Positions 43,731 to 53,401 of a stretch of 64,000 bases of DNA are shown here, one piece after another (the first letter of the stretch is position 1; every line of letters begins with the position of its first letter). The translations under genes and the position numbers were made by a program. This DNA is from Bacillaceae bacterium (lineage in GTDB: Bacteria; Bacillota; Bacilli; Bacillales; Alkalibacillaceae). The DNA lies in the NCBI GenBank assembly GCA_017656265.1, contig JACDOD010000004.1, positions 1 through 64,000 on the forward strand, given 5' to 3'. The notes under the pieces were generated by a model that had not been told where the DNA came from, did no database searches, and saw only the letters and a list, made by a program, of their open reading frames with translations.

Positions 43731-44960
43731 ATGAGGGAAGTTCTTCGGTTTATACATGCAGCTGATTTGCATCTGGACAGTCCGTTCAAAGGGCTGTCAG
43801 CTGTTCCGGACAATATTTTTCAGGATATCAAGAGCAGCACCTTTAAAGCATTGAAGCGGTTGATAGATGATGCCATCGAATGTCAGGTGGACTTCGTACT
43901 GATCGCTGGAGATCTTTTTGATGAGGAATCAAGAAGTCTGAAAGCACAGCTCAAGTTAAGAAAAGAGCTGGAACGGTTGCGGGAACATGGTATACAGGTA
44001 TTTATTTCCCACGGCAATCATGATCCTGTAGGCGGGGATTACCTTGAAGTGAAGTGGCCAGAAAATGTTCATGTCTTTCCTGATGAACGGATAAGGAGTA
44101 TACCGTACATCAAAAATGGCAGACATCTGGCTAATATTTATGGATTCAGCTACGAAACGAGGGCCATCCATGATGCCAAAATCAATGAATATATGGCTGA
44201 TTCCAATCCTGACATCTACCATATTGGCATGCTCCATGGAAGTTTAGCCGCAAACAAGGAACACGATGTTTATGCTCCATTTCGTCACAGTGATTTTGAT
44301 GGAAAAGGAATGGATTACTGGGCACTAGGTCATATTCACAAACGTGAAATTCTGCGAAAAGCTCCTTATGCTGTTTACCCAGGCAATATACAGGGACGGC
44401 ATATGAAAGAACACGGGGAAAAGGGGTGTTATCTCGTGGAGTTAAGCGATCAGCATACCGAGCTTACGTTTATGCCCACACAAACGATACGCTTTGAAAC
44501 CTTTCATTTAGATGCACTTCACTATCAGAGCATTGATCAGCTGGAACAATGGATCCAAAAAGAAAAAAGAACCTGGAGAAAGGATTATGAAAAGGCTGTT
44601 GTACGGCTTCACATGAAAATAGATCAAGAAAAGATCAATCAACTCCATGAAGAGGAGATGAAGGAACTGGTGGATCTTTTGAATGAATCCGAAGAGGAAG
44701 AGACAAGGTGGATATGGATTGAAAAGATCAGGACGGATGTAAAAGTCTCATGGAAACGGGAGGAATTGATACAGGGGAAACATTTTACCGGTGAATTGCT
44801 TCGACAGATTGATCAGATAAAGAATCCGGAACCCTTTCTGGAAGAGCTGACAGAGAACCGTACGGTAAAAAAATTTTTAGATCCTTTTACAGAGGAAGAA
44901 CTACAGGAAATTATGAATGAAGCGGAGAACCTGCTGCTTGAACATTTGTTAAAAGATTGA
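43731..44960 (+). CDS. yhaO: YhaO, SbcD/Mre11-like nuclease subunit
   Basis: 409 aa, as in B. subtilis. The metallophosphatase motifs are in order: HAADLHLDSPF, LIAGDLFDE, SHGNHDP, MLHGS and LGHIHKRE. It pairs with the SMC-like YhaN gene 10 nt downstream, like SbcD with SbcC (Mre11-Rad50), and should process DNA ends or hairpins. AAAGGAG precedes the ATG at 43731; the longer frame begins without a site. Confidence 0.92.
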   Translation: MREVLRFIHAADLHLDSPFKGLSAVPDNIFQDIKSSTFKALKRLIDDAIECQVDFVLIAGDLFDEESRSLKAQLKLRKELERLREHGIQVFISHGNHDPVGGDYLEVKWPENVHVFPDERIRSIPYIKNGRHLANIYGFSYETRAIHDAKINEYMADSNPDIYHIGMLHGSLAANKEHDVYAPFRHSDFDGKGMDYWALGHIHKREILRKAPYAVYPGNIQGRHMKEHGEKGCYLVELSDQHTELTFMPTQTIRFETFHLDALHYQSIDQLEQWIQKEKRTWRKDYEKAVVRLHMKIDQEKINQLHEEEMKELVDLLNESEEEETRWIWIEKIRTDVKVSWKREELIQGKHFTGELLRQIDQIKNPEPFLEELTENRTVKKFLDPFTEEELQEIMNEAENLLLEHLLKD

Positions 44961-44970
44961 GGGGATTCAC

Positions 44971-47934
44971 ATGAGAATTGAAAAAGCTCATATTTTCGGA
45001 TTCGGAAAGTGGGATGATGAAATCATTGATTTCCCGGCTCCTTTTCAGGTGATTCAGGGGCCGAATGAATCTGGGAAAACATCGTTAAAACAGTTCATTT
45101 TATATATTTTGTTTGGCTTGCCTCCGTCTATGAAAAAAGTTTACACCCCAAAACATGGAAAGCCCCTCGGAGGACGTTTGTTTATCCGGACAGAAGAGGG
45201 TGAGCAAGTAATTGTGGAGCGAACCAATGATGCAGGTGAAGCGGAGTGTGTTTTGGAAGGAGGAAGAGTTGAAGGTGAAGAGTATTTGCATTCTCTGTTA
45301 AAGGGAATGGACCGCCATACATTTGAAGGGATTTTTGCCTTTGGTGACCGGGATCTGGCAAAAATTCGCGATCTGAAAGGAGAGGATTTAGGAAAGGTTT
45401 TGTTCGGTGTCGGCATGACAGGATCTGATCGGATTTCAAGAATGGAAAAAACCTTCGAAAAAAAGGCTGGGGATTGGTTTAAGAAAAGGGGAAAGAACCC
45501 GGTTATTAATGAACAAATCCAAAAATTAAAAACCCTTCAGAATAAAATTGATGAACTGGAACAAAAAGAAAAAGACTACAGCACCCTAGTAGAGAAAATC
45601 AATGATATAGAGCAGGCCATTAAGGGTAAAAAACAGGATAAAGAGGAACTTGAACGAAAGCAGTTACAATGGAATAAATATCTCCAGGCAAAGGAAGCGA
45701 TTCAGCACTATCATATGCTTAAAAAAGATGTACTGGAATATCAGGATGTAGATTCTTTTCCCCATAACGGCCTGGAAAGACTTGAAGACTTAAAACATCA
45801 ATCTTTGCCCCTGATCAGTGATATGAATGCCTTAACGAAAAATAAAGAAGAGATCTCAGAACAAATTAACCAGATCAAACAGGAAATGCTCTCAAATGAG
45901 ATGTATGACCGAATCAAGAACATGGAGCACATTGCCCAAAATTATGAACGGTTAAAATCTGAAATAGAACAAAAAAGAATTGAGTGGGAAGAAGGAAGGA
46001 AAAGCCTTGGCCGGGAAATTGAGTTAACAGGTCTACATTTAACGATTGAAGATATACAGGATCTGGAGCTGTCGGTTTTTACCGAAGATAAATGGAAGGA
46101 AATTCACCAGGGCTATCAGGAACTGCATTATGAACAAGAGCAGATTGAGCAGGAAGAATCTCATCTGGTTAAAGAACAAAAAGAGACTGAGGAATACCTG
46201 AGTAAACTTAATGAAAAAATGCTTGCCCCCGGCGAACAGAAGGAAATTGAAAATCGGATCGAACAGCACAAATCGGAAATGTTAAAACAACAAATATATC
46301 AAGAACAACAACAGAAGAATAAGAGACAGAAAGATTATGTGCACCAGTTACTGTTTAAATTAAAAAAAGCGCAGCACACTTTCCTTGGAGCATCCTTCAT
46401 TTTGCTGCTGCTGTCCTTTTCTGTTTCTTACTTCACTCAGTCAGTGACAGGCTATATTTTCGGGGCTTCGGTTTTCTTAATGGGTTTGCTTTTTTGGCTT
46501 GTTTTCGGTTTGATCGCCAAACCATTGAACAAATCATTCACATCTAAGGAATCTTATGAATCCTTTGCCCGGTTTCTGCCAGAACTCGAACTGGAACATT
46601 TAAAGGAAAAATTGAGGGCTCATCAGCGATTGGAAAAGGAACAGGATCATTTCAAGAAAAAATTAGAAAAACTGACAGGTTCCATCCACCAGCTTGAAGG
46701 ACGTAAGCAGTACCTGGAGGCCAAAATCAAACGTCTTCATCAGATGATTGACGAAGAACTGACCAGATATCCTTTTTTAAAAGGTCTGGAAGTAAACTAC
46801 TGGCCTTCAGTTTATCATCAGCTGATTCAGCTTCAGCGTCAAGCTCAAAACCTTGCTCGAAAAAAAGCAGAAATGGATCAGCTATCCAGAAAGCTGAAGC
46901 AACAGGAGGCTGCTGTTCAGCCTGTTGCTGAAAAAGCGGGAATCGCTGATTCATTGGATGAGGGAATCAAACAATTAGTAAATTTGTATAAGCAAGAATT
47001 CAAAATAAGAGAACGAATGGAATATGAACAAGAGCGGTTGAAGGATATCGAGAAAAAAATGAGCCGACTTCAGGAAAAACTGGATCCTTATCAGAAAGAA
47101 ATTCAAACGTTACTGGAAATGGCTGGAGTAAAGGAAGAAAAGGATTACCTTGCCATGGGCCAGCGTTATGAGAAAAAGCAAGATCTGGAGGAAAAACTAG
47201 ATTACTGGCATCGGCAAATTCAGATCATTTTTAGCGACCAAGCTGAGGTTGTGCTGCAAGAGGCCATTGATTGGGATGAACTTGAATTAAAGATGAAAAA
47301 GATGGATGAGAAGCAAAAAACGATTCATCAGGAAATAGATACCCTTACACAGCAACTGGCGGATTTGCGGGCACAAAAAAAGCAATTAGAAGAAAGTGAA
47401 ACCCTTTCTGACAGGCGTCACCAGCTGTCCTTATTAAAAAACGAACTAAAGGAACAGGCACGCCATTGGGCGGTTTTGAAAACAGCAGAATCGCTGATTA
47501 AAGAGACAAAAAAGGTTTATCAGGAAGAATATATGCCGGCAGTTATGGAACAGGCATCGAACTATTTTCATAAACTGACAGGAGGTCAATATCAAAAAGT
47601 CATGCTGGCAGATGCTTCAGACACCCTTGAAGTGGCAAATAAAAACCAGATGCGTTTCCAGCCAGCTGAATTGTCAGAAGGGACGGCTTCACAACTGTAT
47701 GTTTCTCTCAGGCTGGCGCTGAGTGATGTGATGAATGCTGATTACGGCCTTCCATTTATTATTGACGATGCTTTTGTTCACTTTGACAGATCCAGAGAAC
47801 AGGAGATGCATGATATTTTGCAAGATCTTGCTCAGAAACAGCAGATTCTTTACTTTACCTGTCATGATGAAAGGTTATCTTCATTTAACAATGAGCAGCT
47901 CCTGCGACTTGAAAAACATACATTTTCCTTATAA
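44971..47934 (+). CDS. yhaN: YhaN, SMC/Rad50-like ATPase with membrane helices
   Basis: 987 aa. N-terminal ATPase half with Walker A GPNESGKTS (about 30-38). Long coiled coils follow (about 165-460 and 520-880). The C-terminal half has the signature LSEGTASQLYVSLRLAL and Walker B PFIIDDAFVHFD. Unusually for this class, two hydrophobic helices sit in the middle of the coiled coil (about 470-488 and 494-514), so the hinge region should be in the membrane. It is the partner of YhaO (SbcE in some naming). Starts 10 nt after yhaO. Confidence 0.92.
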   Translation: MRIEKAHIFGFGKWDDEIIDFPAPFQVIQGPNESGKTSLKQFILYILFGLPPSMKKVYTPKHGKPLGGRLFIRTEEGEQVIVERTNDAGEAECVLEGGRVEGEEYLHSLLKGMDRHTFEGIFAFGDRDLAKIRDLKGEDLGKVLFGVGMTGSDRISRMEKTFEKKAGDWFKKRGKNPVINEQIQKLKTLQNKIDELEQKEKDYSTLVEKINDIEQAIKGKKQDKEELERKQLQWNKYLQAKEAIQHYHMLKKDVLEYQDVDSFPHNGLERLEDLKHQSLPLISDMNALTKNKEEISEQINQIKQEMLSNEMYDRIKNMEHIAQNYERLKSEIEQKRIEWEEGRKSLGREIELTGLHLTIEDIQDLELSVFTEDKWKEIHQGYQELHYEQEQIEQEESHLVKEQKETEEYLSKLNEKMLAPGEQKEIENRIEQHKSEMLKQQIYQEQQQKNKRQKDYVHQLLFKLKKAQHTFLGASFILLLLSFSVSYFTQSVTGYIFGASVFLMGLLFWLVFGLIAKPLNKSFTSKESYESFARFLPELELEHLKEKLRAHQRLEKEQDHFKKKLEKLTGSIHQLEGRKQYLEAKIKRLHQMIDEELTRYPFLKGLEVNYWPSVYHQLIQLQRQAQNLARKKAEMDQLSRKLKQQEAAVQPVAEKAGIADSLDEGIKQLVNLYKQEFKIRERMEYEQERLKDIEKKMSRLQEKLDPYQKEIQTLLEMAGVKEEKDYLAMGQRYEKKQDLEEKLDYWHRQIQIIFSDQAEVVLQEAIDWDELELKMKKMDEKQKTIHQEIDTLTQQLADLRAQKKQLEESETLSDRRHQLSLLKNELKEQARHWAVLKTAESLIKETKKVYQEEYMPAVMEQASNYFHKLTGGQYQKVMLADASDTLEVANKNQMRFQPAELSEGTASQLYVSLRLALSDVMNADYGLPFIIDDAFVHFDRSREQEMHDILQDLAQKQQILYFTCHDERLSSFNNEQLLRLEKHTFSL

Positions 47935-48015
47935 ATTGCCTCGCACAATTAGTGGATTAGTGATACAATAACATTCAGAAATCGATCGTGATTTTTTTCA
48001 CATGGAGGGTTTCCA

Positions 48016-48600
48016 GTGACAGATCAGCTGAAGAATCAGGATTGGAATAGGTACGAAGAAACTATCGAAAAATTTATCCAGGTTATTGCGAAAAATATGA
48101 GCTTATACGGAATTACGGCTTCAGTTGGCCGTTTATACGGGGTTCTGTATTTTTCAGATGACCCGATGACACTGGATGATATGAGAGATGCTCTTGAAAT
48201 GAGCAAAACCAGTATGTCTACAGGGGTCAGAGCGCTCTCGGAAATGAAAATGGTGGAGCCAGCGTATAAAAAAGGGGTCCGCAAAGATTTATATAAGTCG
48301 GAAGAGGATTGGTATAAGTCTTTCACCTCTTTGTTTGGCAACAGATGGAGACATCACACAGAAACCAATATTGAAGAAGCAGATGAAGCGATAGATGAAC
48401 TGGAAAAACTTGCCCAGGAAACCGAAGATGGGAGCCTGAAGGAAAAAATCCAAAGGGACATTGAACGTCTTCAATATGCCAAAAACTATTATATGTGGCT
48501 GATGAAATTTATACGTGTGGTAGAGTCAGGGGAAATTTTCACTCTGATTCCCCGTGAAGATTTCAAAGGCACAAAATCTGATTCAACTAAAAATGAATAA
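48016..48600 (+). CDS. GbsR/OpcR-type MarR-family regulator
   Basis: 194 aa. A winged helix-turn-helix of the GbsR group: [20 protein letters not shown], then [24 protein letters not shown], followed by a helical C-terminal part. GbsR-type proteins sense glycine betaine or choline and repress uptake or synthesis genes. Here it lies between yhaN and yhaM with no transport gene beside it, but a second, similar regulator stands next to opuA. The start is GTG with GGAGGG 6 nt upstream. Confidence 0.82.
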   Translation: MTDQLKNQDWNRYEETIEKFIQVIAKNMSLYGITASVGRLYGVLYFSDDPMTLDDMRDALEMSKTSMSTGVRALSEMKMVEPAYKKGVRKDLYKSEEDWYKSFTSLFGNRWRHHTETNIEEADEAIDELEKLAQETEDGSLKEKIQRDIERLQYAKNYYMWLMKFIRVVESGEIFTLIPREDFKGTKSDSTKNE

Positions 48601-48615
48601 ACAACATTGGAACAG

Positions 48616-48647
48616 CCCTTGCTGCGTTTGCATTAGCAAGGGTTTCC
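48616..48647 (+). terminator. rho-independent terminator after the GbsR-type gene
   Basis: CCCTTGCT and AGCAAGGG pair perfectly around an 11-nt loop, followed by TTTCCTGTT. It separates this gene from yhaM. Confidence 0.75.
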
Positions 48648-48691
48648 TGTTAAATATAGGGGATTATACCCGAAAAGGGGAGGAGAAATCA

Positions 48692-49645
48692 TTGACGAGA
48701 GGTATTGCGCATGCAAGTGTAGGACAGTCCTTTGATGATTTCATGCTGATTAAATCAGCAGCAAGGGGAATTGCCAGTAATGGAAAACCGTTTTTAACTT
48801 TGATATTAAAAGATGTCAGCGGAGAAATAGAAGCGAAATTATGGGAAATCACAAAAGAAGATGAGGAAGAGTTTGTTCATGAGAAAATTGTAAAAGTAAT
48901 GGGAGAAATTCGTGAATTTCGGGGTAGACCTCAGCTGAAAATTCATCAAATCCGCCCGGCTCAGCCAACAGATGGTGTGAAAATAGAGGATTTTTTAGAA
49001 AAGGCTCCAGTTCCAGTGGACGAACTCAAGGGTCGCATTACAGAAGCTATTTTTGAAATGAAAAACCCAAATTTGCAGCGGATTGTTCGTTTCCTTGTTA
49101 AAAAATATGAGCAGGATTTATTTGTTTTTCCGGCTGCCACGAAAAATCATCACGAATACATTTCTGGTCTTGCCCATCACATTGTGACGATGCTGGAAAT
49201 TGCCAGAAATTTAAAGGGAATATATCAGCATATTGACCTGGACCTGTTATATGCAGGAATTATTCTTCACGATTTAGGAAAGTTAAAAGAGTTGTCCGGG
49301 GCTGTTACACCCAATTATACAGTAGAAGGAAAACTTCTGGGCCATATTTCGATTATGGCTGAAGAAATCGCTAAAGCCAGTGAAGAATTGGGAATTGACG
49401 GGGAAGAAGTTATGGTATTGAAGCACCTGGTACTCAGTCATCACGGAAAAAATGAATGGGGAAGTCCGAAAACCCCACTCGTTCGGGAGGCAGAAATATT
49501 GCATCTCATCGATTTAATCGATGCGAAAATTAATATGATTAACCGTGCGTTAGATCAGACGAAGCCCGGTGAATTTACTGAACGGATTTTCGCTCTGGAT
49601 AATCGGAGTTTTTACAAACCGGCTTATAAAGGATATGAACAGTGA
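48692..49645 (+). CDS. yhaM: YhaM 3'-5' exoribonuclease
   Basis: About 317 aa, as in B. subtilis YhaM (about 314). An N-terminal OB-fold nucleic-acid-binding domain ([11 protein letters not shown] pattern here [20 protein letters not shown]) precedes an HD domain with [24 protein letters not shown] and [10 protein letters not shown], whose His and Asp bind the catalytic metal. It degrades RNA from the 3' end. The start is a TTG at 48692 with GGGGAGGAG 7-8 nt upstream; the open frame continues upstream through a terminator and is not used. Confidence 0.92.
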   Translation: MTRGIAHASVGQSFDDFMLIKSAARGIASNGKPFLTLILKDVSGEIEAKLWEITKEDEEEFVHEKIVKVMGEIREFRGRPQLKIHQIRPAQPTDGVKIEDFLEKAPVPVDELKGRITEAIFEMKNPNLQRIVRFLVKKYEQDLFVFPAATKNHHEYISGLAHHIVTMLEIARNLKGIYQHIDLDLLYAGIILHDLGKLKELSGAVTPNYTVEGKLLGHISIMAEEIAKASEELGIDGEEVMVLKHLVLSHHGKNEWGSPKTPLVREAEILHLIDLIDAKINMINRALDQTKPGEFTERIFALDNRSFYKPAYKGYEQ

Positions 49646-49813
49646 ATAAGTCATTGACTGATCAGATCCCTGACTTTGGGAGTGAATAGAATCCCTCAGG
49701 CAGAGGTTCAAAGGTCAGGAACCGGGGAAGGTGGATAAATAATCTATTTTGGTTCTAATTCTTTCATCCAGAACATATGGTTGTACTAAAAAGTATGGAA
49801 GGGTGATAAGGGA

Positions 49814-50020
49814 ATGGGCTTTGAAGCCCCCTGGTGGGTCCTGTTAATCATGGCCTTAATATTATTCAGCGGCTATCAGACTTTTAAAGCAATGAGAGCA
49901 GAACGGAAGCTGGAACAGGAATTTATTGAACGGGAAGGACAAATCTATATGGAACGAATCAGAAGGGAGAGGGAAAAAAGGAAACAGGAAGATCCCTCTA
50001 AAATTGATTCAGCCAGTTGA
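49814..50020 (+). CDS. yhaL: YhaL, sporulation-associated small membrane protein
   Basis: 68 aa. One N-terminal transmembrane helix (WWVLLIMALILFSGYQTF) and a long charged helix (RAERKLEQEFIEREGQIYME), matching YhaL of Bacillus in length, order of parts and position between yhaM and prsA. Its role in spores is not defined. GGAAGGGTGATAAGGG precedes the ATG. Confidence 0.85.
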   Translation: MGFEAPWWVLLIMALILFSGYQTFKAMRAERKLEQEFIEREGQIYMERIRREREKRKQEDPSKIDSAS

Positions 50021-50051
50021 AACATCGGTTAATCCAAACTAAAACAGAAGC

Positions 50052-50097
50052 AAAGGCTGTCTCAAGTCGCCGGAACGACTTTGGAGACAGCCTTTTT
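50052..50097. terminator. bidirectional terminator between yhaL and prsA
   Basis: Two nested stems: AAAGGCTGTCTC with GAGACAGCCTTT and, inside, AAGTCG with CGACTT. T residues follow on the plus strand. It closes the convergent yhaL and prsA transcripts. Confidence 0.9.
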
Positions 50098-50117
50098 GCA
50101 CTTCCGCTTTTCTGATA

Positions 50118-50990
50118 TTAGCTTTGCTCTTTAAACATATCTTTAAATTCCTCTATTTTTATATCAATGTTTGCATCTTCAATAATCTGGTTAATTTTAT
50201 CCTGTGCTTGCTGCTGGTCAATCTGATTTCTTGCCAGCTGACGGCGGATGTTTTCTTTTTCTTCCTCATATGAGCCAACACCCTCCGCATCCCGCTCATC
50301 TGTTAATTTGATGACATGCCAGCCAAATTCAGTTTGAACTGGTTCGCTGACTTCACCGACTTTTAACGCGTATGCCGCATCTTCAAACGGTTTGGTCATG
50401 TCACCAGGTCCAAAGAAGCCAAGATCTCCACCTTGTGCTGCAGATGGGCCAGTTGAGTATTCTTCGGCAAGTTTGGCAAAATCCTCACCATTATTTAGTT
50501 TATCGAGAACTTCCTTGGCTGTTTCTTCATCCTGAACAAGAATATGACTTGCCTTAATTTCTCTCTTCATTCTCTCGTAGTATTGCTGCAGGTCTTCATC
50601 TGAAATTTCAATGTCTTCTATAGCTGCCTGCTCCTGTAACTTATTAAAACGAATGGCATCACGAAGCTCTTCTTCATGTTTAAACCCATTCTGGGCAAGA
50701 GCGAGTTCAAATTGGTCACCAAACTGCTCTTTTATTTGATTCAGTTCCTCGTCTATTTCTTCTTCGGATACATCATACTTATTTTCCAGCACTTTTTTCA
50801 CGATCATTTCCCGTAACAAATCTTCACCAAATCGGTCTTTTAATTCCTGATAAAACTCTTCTTTTGTGATATTTCCTGCTTCTGTTTCAACAACCGTCTC
50901 CCCGTTTGCCCCTTCTTCCGTATTATCGTTGCAGGCGGATAGAACTGCAAAAGTAAGGACTGCAGCCATTGCTAAGATGATTTTTTTCAT
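50118..50990 (-). CDS. prsA: PrsA foldase lipoprotein (parvulin peptidyl-prolyl isomerase)
   Basis: About 290 aa. Lipoprotein signal with lipobox LSAC (Cys about 20). A helical N-terminal chaperone region (about 35-130), a parvulin domain (about 132-225; [36 protein letters not shown]) and a helical C-terminal end. It sits outside the membrane and helps exported proteins fold. The ATG at 50990 is preferred; a GTG at 51002 abuts AGGA. In B. subtilis ScoC (also in this window) represses prsA-linked exoprotein functions. Confidence 0.94.
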   Translation of the reverse strand: MKKIILAMAAVLTFAVLSACNDNTEEGANGETVVETEAGNITKEEFYQELKDRFGEDLLREMIVKKVLENKYDVSEEEIDEELNQIKEQFGDQFELALAQNGFKHEEELRDAIRFNKLQEQAAIEDIEISDEDLQQYYERMKREIKASHILVQDEETAKEVLDKLNNGEDFAKLAEEYSTGPSAAQGGDLGFFGPGDMTKPFEDAAYALKVGEVSEPVQTEFGWHVIKLTDERDAEGVGSYEEEKENIRRQLARNQIDQQQAQDKINQIIEDANIDIKIEEFKDMFKEQS

Positions 50991-51236
50991 ATTCTTTCTC
51001 ACTCCTATTCCAGTTTTTGCGTAATGAAAGGAAAAGCTCCTCTAAATATAACATAAAAAAGAATGGTTTACATGTTTTGGATTTAGTCATCATTATTACC
51101 TGATTTCATTCCTGTTATTACAGTTATTCGAATGAATACCAGGAAATCATGGGGGTGATCAAACAGTAAAAGAATTCTATCTGTTAAAGAAAGATAAGGT
51201 GTATGCTTTGGTGCTGCAGGGAGCAATGACACCTGA

Positions 51237-51416
51237 TTATGCGTATAAAACTTCCAGATAGGATGATATAAGAAGGATCGTAATAGAAACATTAATCGTC
51301 CGGAACACCTTCAGTTGTCTTTCATAGGACATCTCAGCTTTCATGCAGAATCGATAGGTTAATGAGTTAAATATAAATAGAATAACTACAGCAAATGGAA
51401 CAAAAAAAACTGCCAC
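51237..51416 (-). CDS. small membrane protein, 59 aa, unknown
   Basis: A short gene with GTG start preceded by a consensus AAGGAGG 8 nt upstream. The product has two hydrophobic helices (VFFVPFAVVILFIFNSL and INVSITILLISSYLEVLY) joined by a charged loop containing RFCMKAEMSYERQLK. The helix-loop-helix layout and the strong binding site support it. Family not recognised. It stands alone on the minus strand between prsA and repeat R10; no clear terminator follows. Confidence 0.65.
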   Translation of the reverse strand: MAVFFVPFAVVILFIFNSLTYRFCMKAEMSYERQLKVFRTINVSITILLISSYLEVLYA

Positions 51417-51538
51417 AATAGAAACCTCCTTATGTAGCTATACCAATAACTGTATCAAAAATATTAGATATTGAACAGTACATATGTATTCAAAAAATAT
51501 GGAAATCGCAGGGACCAATACTAAAAAAGGATGAAATT

Positions 51539-51676
51539 GAGCCTGGGGCCAAAGCGCATAAGGGAATAAAAAATCCGAACTAAATTCATTCAACACATGA
51601 ACTAGTTCGGTTTTTTACTTCGTCAACATGCTTTTGTTCAACATCATCGTTCCATTCTTTTATGTCCCAGTCTCTA
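51539..51676 (-). repeat. composite intergenic repeat, copy R10 (supplies a stop codon)
   Basis: Left end GAGCCTGGGGCCAAAG, core ATCCGAACTAAATTCA / TGAACTAGTTCGG (51573-51613), right end TTTATGTCCCAGTCTCTA (51659-51676). On the minus strand the terminal GAGACTGGGACATAA starts inside the stop codon TAG (51676-51674) of the DUF3267 gene. Confidence 0.85.
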
Positions 51677-52213
51677 TTTTTTAATCAATATATCATAACC
51701 GTCCCTTGCATTTTCTATAATACATTTTTTTGGGGCATGCAAAAATTGCTTGATATAAAGAAAGTCTGTAAATGATAACCCAATATTTACAGCTGCAAAA
51801 ACCAGCAAATACGGATAATAGCCCGGAAATAAAGCAGCCAGGACCAGACATGGGGCTGTGATCAATAAAGTAGGAGCCAGCCACATGAACATCGTAGTTT
51901 TCTTAGATAGAGATGTCATGGTTTGATATGAAAACATAGGAATAAATCTATATTTAAGTTTCCATTGCAGTTTGAACTTATTATTTAAAATACCAAGTGG
52001 TATGATATGAGCCAGGTTGTGCAGCATAGGTAAAATCAGCATGATCACAATCATTGGGAGCATCCCGATATCTTTAATCGCTTCCTCTTGATGAAAGATG
52101 GAATATGGCAAAAATAAAAAAATAAACGAAATCATTCCAAAAATAACCGAGAGTAAATATAGTCTTTCGATCCCGATCTGCCTGGTGATGTTTATCGTTT
52201 TCCAGCAATTCAT
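51674..52213 (-). CDS. DUF3267 putative zincin membrane protein
   Basis: 179 aa with four hydrophobic helices. The second carries HNLAHIIPLG, an HxxxH motif typical of DUF3267, which has been proposed to be a membrane zincin; other catalytic residues are not certain. Good ribosome site (GGGGGTCCTGGG) is weak in spacing, but the frame is solid. It lies where a comparable membrane gene (yhaJ region) occurs in B. subtilis. The stop codon is formed at the border of repeat R10. Confidence 0.75.
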   Translation of the reverse strand: MNCWKTINITRQIGIERLYLLSVIFGMISFIFLFLPYSIFHQEEAIKDIGMLPMIVIMLILPMLHNLAHIIPLGILNNKFKLQWKLKYRFIPMFSYQTMTSLSKKTTMFMWLAPTLLITAPCLVLAALFPGYYPYLLVFAAVNIGLSFTDFLYIKQFLHAPKKCIIENARDGYDILIKK

Positions 52214-52457
52214 CCCAGGACCCCCTTTTTTTGCTAAAAATTTATCCTTTTATAAAGAAGTGTAGTACAATCTATTCATGGAACATGTCTTATATTTTAA
52301 GATCATCGTAAAATCGATCCAAAATGGTATCGCCAATGGTGTTGACCGATAATCCGAGAGCTGGTTTTTAAACTCTCATGGAATGATACGATGTTTTTGA
52401 AAATAAATCAATAGATTTTGTGAAAAATAATGATTAATTTTTAAAGAGGGTTTTAGG

Positions 52458-52802
52458 ATGGAAAAGGGAAAACAGTCTGTTGAAATGACAAAATTTCAAA
52501 TGGATTTGTTAATGAATGTGATTGATTGGGATCATTATCCCTTTACAAAAATAATTATACAAAAGGGATTAACAAAAAATGAATTCCAGGAACTCATGGA
52601 TATGCTGCGTGAGTTAGACGAAAAATACCATCTTCAGAAAGAAGAAGGATTATTGGATTTTACTTCTTTGCTCGTACATTTCGCTGGAATGTTAAATGAA
52701 AAGCTGGATCCTAATGAGACCATAAAAGCCCTGGAAAAAGAAAAGATATATCCTGAATTAATGACAGAATTTATTAACATTTTGGCAAGGGAAGAGGATT
52801 AA
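52458..52802 (+). CDS. yhaI: YhaI, DUF1878 protein
   Basis: 114 aa, helical and acidic, with the DUF1878 pattern ([20 protein letters not shown], then [21 protein letters not shown]). It is convergent with scoC, and the two stop codons overlap by 4 nt. The same neighbours occur in B. subtilis. Function unknown. Confidence 0.88.
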   Translation: MEKGKQSVEMTKFQMDLLMNVIDWDHYPFTKIIIQKGLTKNEFQELMDMLRELDEKYHLQKEEGLLDFTSLLVHFAGMLNEKLDPNETIKALEKEKIYPELMTEFINILAREED

Positions 52803-53326
52803 TCCTCATATTCCTGTTCAATTCCTTCGATGGAACGCTGAAATATCTCCATATATTCATCTCCGTAAATTTCCCTTACGACAGCCTGCATATCTAAAAA
52901 TTCAGGAAACTTACCATATAAATTCCTAAGTGAAATGGAACCGTTTACAATCCGATTGTCATCAATCTTAAAGGATTTCATGGTTTCCAGCAAAAGGTTT
53001 TTCCCCTCTTCTGTTAATTCTACATACGTGTTTCGCTTATCACTTTCTTTTTTTGAAAAGCTCAGAAGACCCCGTTCTTCTAATTTTTTTGAAAAGTTGA
53101 AGGCGGTTGACACATGCATGACACCAAATTTAGAAATTTCAGATATGCTTGATCCTTTTAAGTGATAGGCAATCCATAAAATGTGATGTTCATTTATATT
53201 GAGATCATAGGGCTTGATCCACTTTTGCCAGTCCTTCTCGATTGCTTTCCACAGAGCTTTGCTGAGCTGAGCCATTTTATGACTGTAAAGAATGGCTTCC
53301 TTCATGGAGAACTGTTCGTTTTTCAC
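52799..53326 (-). CDS. scoC: ScoC (Hpr), MarR-family transition-state regulator
   Basis: 175 aa. Very close to B. subtilis ScoC in the first 130 residues: [33 protein letters not shown] and [18 protein letters not shown], which hold the MarR-type winged helix. It lacks the last about 25-30 charged residues of the Bacillus protein. ScoC represses extracellular proteases, peptide uptake and sporulation genes. The start is GTG with GGGAG 9 nt upstream. Convergent with yhaI. Confidence 0.93.
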   Translation of the reverse strand: MKNEQFSMKEAILYSHKMAQLSKALWKAIEKDWQKWIKPYDLNINEHHILWIAYHLKGSSISEISKFGVMHVSTAFNFSKKLEERGLLSFSKKESDKRNTYVELTEEGKNLLLETMKSFKIDDNRIVNGSISLRNLYGKFPEFLDMQAVVREIYGDEYMEIFQRSIEGIEQEYED

Positions 53327-53401
53327 CTATATCTACTCCCTCTATATCTTTTCTATTATTATGCCAGTAAACTGTTGCTTAATAAAGTGTTTTAGCAGAT
53401 T

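Noticed and set aside
51083-51292. 69-codon minus-strand frame beside prsA
   Set aside because: No binding site, and it overlaps in another frame the better supported 59-residue membrane protein at 51237-51416.
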